Assembly: GCF_024506435.1 (NCBI RefSeq)
Contig: NZ_JANIET010000001.1
Location: forward strand, 3,534,001-3,598,000
Origin: Pantoea trifolii
GTDB lineage: Bacteria > Pseudomonadota > Gammaproteobacteria > Enterobacterales > Enterobacteriaceae
Length of the DNA stretch: 64,000 nt
Reading direction: 5' to 3'
Below, in pieces: positions 57,880-64,000 of this stretch. The notes below the pieces were generated by a model. The model did no database searches. It was given only the letters and a program-made list of their open reading frames with translations, and was not told where the DNA came from. The position numbers were made by a program, and so were the translations under genes. Each line of letters opens with the position of its first letter. Positions within the stretch are counted from its first letter, which is position 1.

Positions 57880-59190
57880 TTAGCGTTTGATTCCGCTATT
57901 AAGCCAGAACGGCGCTGGTTTAATCGCAAGATTCACCAGTTGCATTAAGCCGTGATTCTGTTTGACGCGAATGGCGTGCTGTAACTCCAGCCAGCCTTCC
58001 AGCCAAACATTCACCTCTTCCACCGGATAAGCACCTGCCAGCAGGTTCACTGCCAGCAGTTGGCGATTCAGGCGCGTCGCTTTATCCTGAAACTCATTGA
58101 ACAGCTGTACGTCAACGAAGGTTTCACGGAGATCGGCTGAGATGCGGCTCAGCATAATATCGCTGAAGCGCTTGAACGATCCCTGCAGCTTACTTTTGCT
58201 CTTGTCGTCGAGCCAGTTTTGCCACTGCGACTCCACCAGCCAGTGAGTAAGCGCTAACTGGGCTTCAACGGAGGTCAACGAGAAACACGTGGCTTCTGCA
58301 TTATTCTCTTCATCGGCCAGCAACTCTTCCTGACGGGTTAACTTCTGGCGCAGCTCGCTGCTGGCCTTGCGAGGCACCAACGCGCCAAACAGTGAGAACG
58401 CCTGACGCAGCGTTTCCAGCGCATCAATCACCGCCGCTTTGGCCTCTTTATTACCACGCAGCCACACTTCTTCATGATATTGCCAATGATTCAGTGCCGC
58501 CGTCATCGCATTGATCATGCCCTGCTCAACCGATGCCTTCGCGGCGATTTTCTGCAACGGCAAGGTACGGATTGGACGCGGTAAATTACCCTGCGCCAGC
58601 TGGTAACCGCGCGCGGCTTTGCTCAGGCTGCCGAGACGCAAGCCGCCCATCGCAATCAACGCTTCAGCGAATTTCAGCATGTCATCGCGCTGCCCACTTT
58701 TGAGCTCAAGCTCAACTTCATAAAGCGGTTCGCTAAATTCACCGGCAGCGACTTCGCCGCGGTCAAATGCCACTTCAATTTCACTGTCGCCAAATTGCAC
58801 CAGCCAGGCTTCGCGCTGGAAATGGGTGCTGAACAACGGCTGCAGGCGCGATTGCAGTGCGGCGATATCGGTGTCCTGCGGCCAGATCTCAGCCGGCAGG
58901 CGCGCGATATCCAGCTGCGGCTCGGCGAGATCAACATTATATTCAGGACGCTGATGCAAGCCGCCAACCGTTTTACCGGCAGCTTTCAGTGTCATTTCAT
59001 AGCATTGGTCAACGCCACGAATGCGCAGGCCCATGTCCCAACGACGCAATTGGTTGTCGTCGGTTTCATAATAGATATTGGTCAGCTCGCGCGCGGCGAA
59101 GTGCTGATGTGGCCACGCGGCAAGCTTTTCAGCCAGTTTTTCGGCGGCTTGCGGTGTAGCAATGAACTTTAATTCGATTTCGATGGTCAT
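57880..59190 (-). CDS. ygiF: Inorganic triphosphatase YgiF
   Basis: The 436-residue protein has an N-terminal CYTH domain (EIELKF, the ExExK motif, residues ~1-200) and a C-terminal CHAD domain rich in histidines and basic residues. E. coli YgiF hydrolyses inorganic triphosphate in a Mg2+-dependent way. It lies 25 bases upstream of glnE and forms an operon with it. Confidence 0.96.
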   Translation of the reverse strand: MTIEIELKFIATPQAAEKLAEKLAAWPHQHFAARELTNIYYETDDNQLRRWDMGLRIRGVDQCYEMTLKAAGKTVGGLHQRPEYNVDLAEPQLDIARLPAEIWPQDTDIAALQSRLQPLFSTHFQREAWLVQFGDSEIEVAFDRGEVAAGEFSEPLYEVELELKSGQRDDMLKFAEALIAMGGLRLGSLSKAARGYQLAQGNLPRPIRTLPLQKIAAKASVEQGMINAMTAALNHWQYHEEVWLRGNKEAKAAVIDALETLRQAFSLFGALVPRKASSELRQKLTRQEELLADEENNAEATCFSLTSVEAQLALTHWLVESQWQNWLDDKSKSKLQGSFKRFSDIMLSRISADLRETFVDVQLFNEFQDKATRLNRQLLAVNLLAGAYPVEEVNVWLEGWLELQHAIRVKQNHGLMQLVNLAIKPAPFWLNSGIKR

Positions 59191-59394
59191 AATTTTTTAT
59201 TCAATACGCTGCTGGCACTTACGAGTTTAATCTGGCGAAGAGTAATGCACCGGAAGCCCGCTGTCTCCGCTTTCTTGTGCTTTTACGACCCTTTTCGCAC
59301 CGGATTGAGACCAGGATAGTTCTCATTCAGATTTTTGAGAAGCGTCTCCAGACTGTGCCGGTAATTTTACGCCATTAAGAAAAAACGACATCGA

Positions 59395-60018
59395 ATGAAA
59401 AAAATCACACTTGCTGCCCTTTCTTTGCTGGCTTTCAGCGCCATCACGCCTGCTCATGCTGCTGACGAAAAGCGTTACATCTCCGATGAATTATCCACTT
59501 GGGTGCGCAGCGGTCCGGGCGATCAATATCGCCTGATCGGTAAGCTGAACGCCGGAGAGGAAGTGACCTTGCTGCAGACCAATAGCGATTCTCAATATGG
59601 TCAGATTCGTGATGCAGAAGGCAAAACCAACTGGATTCCACTGTCACAGCTGAGCGCCAATCCGAGCCTGCGTACCCGCGTGCCGCAGCTGGAGCAGCAG
59701 GTTAAAGACCTGACGGCCAAGCTGGCGAATATCGATAACAGCTGGAATCAGCGCACGTCCGAGATGCAGAACAAAGTCGCCAATAGCGACGGCACCATTG
59801 ATGGCCTGAAAGCCGAGAATCAGAAGCTGAAAAATGAGCTGATTGTCGCGCAGAAGAAAGTCAGCGCCGCCAATGTGCAGCTGGATGACAAGCAGCGCAC
59901 CATCATCATGCAGTGGTTTATGTATGGCGGCGGCGTGCTGGGCGTTGGTCTGCTGTTGGGTCTGTTACTGCCGCATATGGTGCCGCGTCGCAAGAAAAAC
60001 GATCGCTGGATGAACTAA
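59395..60018 (+). CDS. ygiM: SH3-domain membrane protein YgiM
   Basis: The 207-residue protein has a signal peptide (KKITLAALSLLAFSAITPAHA), a bacterial SH3 domain (RYISDELSTWVRSGPGDQYR...GEEVTLL, residues ~24-90), a coiled coil (~95-165) and one C-terminal transmembrane helix (WFMYGGGVLGVGLLLGLLLP) with a basic tail. This TIGR04211 architecture is conserved next to cca. The function is not established. Confidence 0.94.
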   Translation: MKKITLAALSLLAFSAITPAHAADEKRYISDELSTWVRSGPGDQYRLIGKLNAGEEVTLLQTNSDSQYGQIRDAEGKTNWIPLSQLSANPSLRTRVPQLEQQVKDLTAKLANIDNSWNQRTSEMQNKVANSDGTIDGLKAENQKLKNELIVAQKKVSAANVQLDDKQRTIIMQWFMYGGGVLGVGLLLGLLLPHMVPRRKKNDRWMN

Positions 60019-60160
60019 CGCGCCACGCAGATTTGTTCTTTTATTTAAGGGGATCGTAAGATGCCCTTTTTGGCGTGCCCGATATTTAGCCAAAGTATGC
60101 AACAATAAAGTAACAAGCGTGTTCAGCACGCAATTTTTGATCTGCCTCTGGAGTGGTTGA

Positions 60161-61393
60161 GTGAAGACGTTTCTGGTCGGTGGCGCAGTGCGCGATGCCT
60201 TACTGCGTTTGCCGGTAAAAGATAGAGATTGGGTGGTTGTAGGCGCGACGCCAGATTCGATGCTGGCGGAAGGTTATCAGCAGGTTGGCCGGGATTTTCC
60301 GGTTTTTTTGCATCCGCGCAGCCGTGAAGAGTATGCGCTGGCGCGTACGGAACGCAAAAGCGGCAACGGTTACACCGGTTTTGTGACGCAGTTCGCGCCG
60401 GATGTCACGCTCGAGCAAGATCTGCAGCGCCGCGATCTCACCATCAATGCCATCGCCCAAAGCGACAGCGGCGAACTGATTGATCCTTATGGCGGTCAGC
60501 GTGATCTCGCCCAACGCCAGCTGCGCCATGTTTCCGCCGCCTTTAAAGAAGATCCGCTGCGTGTACTGCGCGTGGCGCGTTTCGCCGCCCGCTTTGCCCA
60601 TCTTAATTTCCGTATTGCCGATGAAACTCAGGCGCTGATGCGCGAAATGGCGGTCAGCGGCGAACTGGCGCATCTCACCGCAGAACGGGTGTGGAAAGAG
60701 ACGGAAAAAGCGTTGCTGACGCGCAATCCTCAAGTCTATTTCCAGGTGCTGCGTGATTGCGGCGCGCTGCAGGTGCTGTTCCCGGAAATCGATAACCTGT
60801 ATGGCATTCCGGCCCCGATCAAATGGCATCCCGAGATTGATACCGGCATCCATGCGCTGATGACGCTGGCGATGTCCGCCGCGCTTTCGGACCAGCTTGA
60901 TGTGCGTTTCGCTACGCTGTTCCACGATGTTGGTAAGGCGCTGACGCCACCCGAAAAATGGCCGAGCCATCATGGTCATGGCCTCGCCGGCGTGCCGATT
61001 GTTGAAGCGCTGTGTCAGCGCCTGCGCGTGCCGAATCAGGTGCGTGATTTGGCGTTAGTAGTGACCGAATTCCATGACGTGGTGCACACCATTGAGCGCC
61101 AGCCAGCTGACGCATTAATCGCGCTTTTTGATCGTATCGATGCTTGGCGTAAGCCCGATCGGGTGGAGAAGATGGCGCTGACCAGCGAAGCGGATGCGCG
61201 CGGGCGTGCGGGCCTGGAAAGTATGGCTTATCCGCAAGGCGACTATTTGCGTCAGGCGTTTGCGCTGGCGCAAGCGGTGCCAACCAAAGATGTAGTGGCA
61301 GCAGGCTTTAAAGGGGCAGAAGTGCGGGAAGAGTTGACGCGTCGGCGTGTGGCGGTGCTGCAGGCGGAATTGATTAACGCGCGGCCAGTGTAA
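60161..61393 (+). CDS. cca: CCA tRNA nucleotidyltransferase Cca
   Basis: The 410-residue multifunctional enzyme adds and repairs the 3' CCA of tRNA. It has the class II core ([48 protein letters not shown]) and a C-terminal HD phosphohydrolase domain ([16 protein letters not shown]) as in E. coli. Translation starts at a GTG that aligns with the E. coli start. Confidence 0.97.
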   Translation: MKTFLVGGAVRDALLRLPVKDRDWVVVGATPDSMLAEGYQQVGRDFPVFLHPRSREEYALARTERKSGNGYTGFVTQFAPDVTLEQDLQRRDLTINAIAQSDSGELIDPYGGQRDLAQRQLRHVSAAFKEDPLRVLRVARFAARFAHLNFRIADETQALMREMAVSGELAHLTAERVWKETEKALLTRNPQVYFQVLRDCGALQVLFPEIDNLYGIPAPIKWHPEIDTGIHALMTLAMSAALSDQLDVRFATLFHDVGKALTPPEKWPSHHGHGLAGVPIVEALCQRLRVPNQVRDLALVVTEFHDVVHTIERQPADALIALFDRIDAWRKPDRVEKMALTSEADARGRAGLESMAYPQGDYLRQAFALAQAVPTKDVVAAGFKGAEVREELTRRRVAVLQAELINARPV

Positions 61394-61411
61394 CCAGCCG
61401 CGCGGGGCAAC

Positions 61412-62230
61412 TTACATAAAGATGGCGTAAACCACGGCCGCAACAATGAAGCGGTAGATAGCGAAAGAGACGAACGAGATACGCTTGATCAGCTCAAGGA
61501 ACACCTTGATCGCCAGCAGCGCCACGACGAAGGCTGTTACGAAACCGACGGCAAACATCGGAAAATCCTGCATCGTCAGGAAGCCAAGGCTCTTGTAGAG
61601 ATCCAGTCCGGTTGCGCCAATCATCATCGGCACCGCCAGAATGAACGAGAACTCCGACGCCGCATAACGGCTCACGCCCATCAGCATACCGCCAGAAATC
61701 GTCGCACCTGAGCGCGAGAAGCCCGGCCACAGCGCCAGACACTGGAAGCAACCAATCATAAACGCTTGCAGGTAAGTGATATCGTCAACGCCAACTGCTT
61801 TAGGTTGCTTTGGCTTAAAGTATTCCGCCACCAGTAGCAGCACACCGCCGACCACCAGCGCATACATCACGTTGATCGGGTTAAACAGCGTTTTGATTTG
61901 GTCGTGCAGCAGCAAACCAATCACCACCGCCGGCACCATGCCCAACAGAATATGAATCAACGTCAGTCGACCTGTACCAACACCTTCATGTTTGACCTCA
62001 CCAAAGTGAATGCCGATCAAACCAAACAGGCGGCGCCAGAACATCACGACCACAGCGAGGATGGAACCGAGTTGAATCACAACTTCGAAGGTTTCAGCGG
62101 TCTGGCCTTCAAAACCCAACAGATGACCAACAATTATCATGTGGCCCGTGGAAGAGACCGGCAGGAATTCCGTGAGGCCTTCTACAACCCCCAGGATTGC
62201 AGCTACCCAAAGCTGGTGAATGTCTGCCAT
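61412..62230 (-). CDS. uppP: Undecaprenyl-diphosphate phosphatase UppP (BacA)
   Basis: The 272-residue polytopic enzyme recycles undecaprenyl diphosphate, the carrier of cell-wall precursors, and gives bacitracin tolerance. The two active-site motifs are present: [18 protein letters not shown] and the [10 protein letters not shown] loop. The ATG is preceded by GAGGAA. It is convergent with cca. Confidence 0.97.
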   Translation of the reverse strand: MADIHQLWVAAILGVVEGLTEFLPVSSTGHMIIVGHLLGFEGQTAETFEVVIQLGSILAVVVMFWRRLFGLIGIHFGEVKHEGVGTGRLTLIHILLGMVPAVVIGLLLHDQIKTLFNPINVMYALVVGGVLLLVAEYFKPKQPKAVGVDDITYLQAFMIGCFQCLALWPGFSRSGATISGGMLMGVSRYAASEFSFILAVPMMIGATGLDLYKSLGFLTMQDFPMFAVGFVTAFVVALLAIKVFLELIKRISFVSFAIYRFIVAAVVYAIFM

Positions 62231-62259
62231 CAAAATATTTCCTCTATCCGTTTTAAACA

Positions 62260-62290
62260 GTAAAAAGGCGGTCGCAAAGGGCTACCGCCT
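62260..62290 (-). terminator. Rho-independent terminator of folB
   Basis: On the minus strand AGGCGGT and ACCGCCT pair, followed by TTTTTAC. It lies between the folB stop and the uppP start. Confidence 0.75.
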
Positions 62291-62421
62291 GAAATTATGC
62301 CTACGTCACGCTGAAGGAAACCTTAAGAAATTCGGTAACTTCCTGCTCGTTAGCGCAACGGCCTCAAGTGAGACACACCATAATTTGGTTTGGTTTCATT
62401 GTGATGGCAATCACGGAAGTT

Positions 62422-62781
62422 TTATTTCGGAATAGTCCCGCGCTCAATACGCACGCCAACGCTGGCCGCCTGGGCTACAGCGCCCGGTTTGCCTACCTTT
62501 ATACGTACTCCGGGGGTTTTGAAACGATTCATCAACAGATCGGCGATTTCTTCTGCCACCCTTTCAACCAGGGCAAAACGCTGACCTTGTAGATGATTGA
62601 GGATCACTTCGGTGACATCGGCGTAGCTCAGGCAATCGTTCACATCGTCGCTGGCCGCGGCCTGACGGTTGTCCCACGCCATTTCGACATCGAGCACCAG
62701 CTTCTGCTGCATGCCCTGTTCCCAGTCGTAAACGCCAATAGTCGTGAACACGGTAAGCTGCTCGATAAATACGATATCCAT
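62422..62781 (-). CDS. folB: Dihydroneopterin aldolase FolB
   Basis: The 119-residue pterin enzyme works in folate synthesis. E. coli-like segments are MDIVFIEQLTVFTTIGVYDWEQ (partly), WDNRQAAASDDVNDCLSYADV and the catalytic-site FALVERVAEEIADLL. It is divergent from plsY with a 107-base gap, as in E. coli. Confidence 0.96.
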   Translation of the reverse strand: MDIVFIEQLTVFTTIGVYDWEQGMQQKLVLDVEMAWDNRQAAASDDVNDCLSYADVTEVILNHLQGQRFALVERVAEEIADLLMNRFKTPGVRIKVGKPGAVAQAASVGVRIERGTIPK

Positions 62782-62888
62782 GATGTCAGTCTCTGTTTTT
62801 GGCTAAGCCGGATACCACTTCCGGCGGATTATGCGTATTATCCACGCTTATCGAGAACAAAACGACCCAAAAGGAACGGTACGACGCT

Positions 62889-63488
62889 ATGAGTGCTATC
62901 GCGCTTGGTATGATTATTTTCGCGTATCTTTGCGGCTCGATTTCCAGTGCGATACTGGTCTGTAAACTGGCTGGTTTACCCGATCCGCGCTCGCAAGGCT
63001 CAGGCAATCCTGGCGCGACCAACGTTTTACGCATTGGTGGCAAAGCCGCCGCTGCCGCAGTGCTGATTTTCGATGTGGCAAAAGGCATGCTGCCAGTGTG
63101 GATCGCTTATCTGCTGCACGTTGCCCCGCTCTATCTTGGCCTCACGGCGATTGCCGCCTGCATGGGCCACATCTATCCGGTGTTCTTTCGTTTTCGCGGC
63201 GGTAAAGGCGTGGCGACCGCCTTTGGTGCGATTGCGCCGATTGGTTGGGATTTGACTGGATTGATGACCGGCACCTGGCTGCTGACGGTGCTGCTGAGCG
63301 GCTATTCGTCACTCGGCGCGATTGTCAGCGCGCTGATTGCACCGTTTTACGTGTGGTGGTTCAAACCGCAATTCACTTTCCCCGTTTCGATGCTTTCGTG
63401 CCTGATTCTGTTACGACACCACGACAACATCCAGCGCCTGTGGCGCGGCCAGGAAAATAAGATCTGGAAGCGGAAGAAGAAGAAATAA
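62889..63488 (+). CDS. plsY: Glycerol-3-phosphate acyltransferase PlsY
   Basis: The 199-residue membrane enzyme transfers acyl groups from acyl-phosphate to glycerol 3-phosphate. Three conserved motifs are visible: GSGNPGATN, the [19 protein letters not shown] loop and the final [11 protein letters not shown]. The ATG at 62889 matches the E. coli start; an upstream in-frame start at 62799 overlaps the folB promoter region. The tail is strongly basic. Confidence 0.96.
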   Translation: MSAIALGMIIFAYLCGSISSAILVCKLAGLPDPRSQGSGNPGATNVLRIGGKAAAAAVLIFDVAKGMLPVWIAYLLHVAPLYLGLTAIAACMGHIYPVFFRFRGGKGVATAFGAIAPIGWDLTGLMTGTWLLTVLLSGYSSLGAIVSALIAPFYVWWFKPQFTFPVSMLSCLILLRHHDNIQRLWRGQENKIWKRKKKK

Positions 63489-63514
63489 AAAAACCGGCGC
63501 GAGGCCGGTTTTTT
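63486..63514. terminator. Bidirectional terminator between plsY and tsaD
   Basis: AAAAAACCGGC and GCCGGTTTTTT with a five-base loop form a terminator for both convergent genes. Confidence 0.92.
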
Positions 63515-63518
63515 CGTT

Positions 63519-64000
63519 TTAGATGGCGGGTAATTCTGCCAGCGGCCAACGTGGTCGCACACTCACGCCGAGTCCACCACGGGTGCCGCCTTTGAGACGC
63601 ACCATGCCAGCGTAAGCAATCATCGCGCCGTTATCAGTGCAAAACTCAGGGCGTGCATAAAACACTTCGCCGCCACGCTTTTGCATCATCTCAGCCATGC
63701 GCTCCCGCAGCGTGCGGTTCGCGCTGACGCCACCCGCAATCACCAAACGTTTAAAGCCGGTTTGCTCAAGCGCACGTTTGCACTTAATCATTAAGGTATC
63801 AACCACCGCGTCTTCAAACGCACGGGCAATATCCGCGCGGGCTTGCTCTTCGCCCTGATGCTCGCGAATGGTGTTCGCCGCAAAGGTTTTCAGGCCGGAG
63901 AAGCTAAAATCCAGCCCCGGACGATCGGTCATTGGCCGTGGGAAGCGGAAACGGTTTGGCGTGCCCTGCTGCGCCATGCGCGACAGCATCGGTCCGCCCG
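63519..64000 (-). CDS. tsaD: tRNA N6-threonylcarbamoyladenosine synthase TsaD, C-terminal part
   Basis: The gene runs off the right edge; the last ~160 residues are visible. They include [14 protein letters not shown], the ATP-site [13 protein letters not shown] and [16 protein letters not shown], typical of the Kae1/TsaD (YgjD) family. With TsaB and TsaE it makes t6A37 on tRNAs reading ANN codons. An internal ATG near 63989 is not the true start. Confidence 0.95.
   Translation of the reverse strand, partial: GGPMLSRMAQQGTPNRFRFPRPMTDRPGLDFSFSGLKTFAANTIREHQGEEQARADIARAFEDAVVDTLMIKCKRALEQTGFKRLVIAGGVSANRTLRERMAEMMQKRGGEVFYARPEFCTDNGAMIAYAGMVRLKGGTRGGLGVSVRPRWPLAELPAI

Noticed and set aside
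60200..60979. 259-codon minus-strand frame opposite cca
   Set aside because: It is antisense to the conserved catalytic core of cca and has no start signals.

Overview
The window reads as chromosomal DNA of an enterobacterium, most likely Pantoea or a close relative in the Erwiniaceae. The backbone follows the Escherichia coli order exbD-exbB-metC-yghB-yqhC-dkgA-ftsP-plsC-parC ... mdaB-ygiN ... parE-yqiA-cpdA-yqiB-nudF / tolC-ygiB-ygiC / ygiD ... ribB / ubiK / hldE-glnE-ygiF / ygiM-cca / uppP-folB / plsY / tsaD. Proteins are close to the E. coli ones. A periplasmic PheC-type cyclohexadienyl dehydratase, an enzyme described from Erwinia herbicola (now Pantoea agglomerans), supports the assignment. 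Genus is inferred, not proven.

Region 1 (1-13.9 kb) is accessory and concerned with adhesion. It holds two tandem genes for Ig-like repeat proteins without signal peptides (the first cut by the window edge), two tandem MHYT-GGDEF-EAL cyclic-di-GMP enzymes, and a five-gene Csu-type (spore coat U) chaperone-usher pilus operon. The pilus operon ends in a REP-derived array of 51-bp tandem repeats.

Region 2 (13.9-25.4 kb) has a citrate/tricarballylate-type MFS symporter, exbBD with a Fur box, metC, yghB, yqhC, dkgA (no yqhD), ftsP, plsC and parC. Region 3 (25.4-32 kb) is an insertion between parC and mdaB: a PRD regulator, separate fructose-family PTS EIIA, EIIB and EIIC genes, two class II aldolases, and pheC. 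mdaB and ygiN follow.

Region 4 (33.1-42.4 kb) is a second accessory insertion, between ygiN and parE: a 1050-residue Ig-repeat protein, an OmpA-family protein, a protein with a BapA-like N-terminal prefix plus Ig repeats, a LysR regulator, and a TPR protein with a glycosyltransferase-9-like end. The prefix and the shared C-terminal module, found on one chain in BapA-type adhesins, sit here on different polypeptides. This split architecture, repeated at two loci about 30 kb apart, is the most unusual feature of the window.

Region 5 (42.4-64 kb) is housekeeping: topoisomerase IV ParE, the nudF/cpdA group, tolC with a candidate marbox, ygiBCD, a small SleB-like hydrolase where E. coli has zupT, ribB under an FMN riboswitch, ubiK, hldE, glnE, ygiF, ygiM, cca, uppP, folB, plsY and the 3' end of tsaD.

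Two families of short palindromic repeats recur: the CCCTCTCCCGC-type REP (13.6-13.9 kb and 20.7-20.8 kb) and a GGTCGCCAT/ATGGCGACC element (three copies). Each family has supplied the end of a neighbouring coding sequence. I found no tRNA, rRNA, CRISPR array, insertion sequence or prophage.
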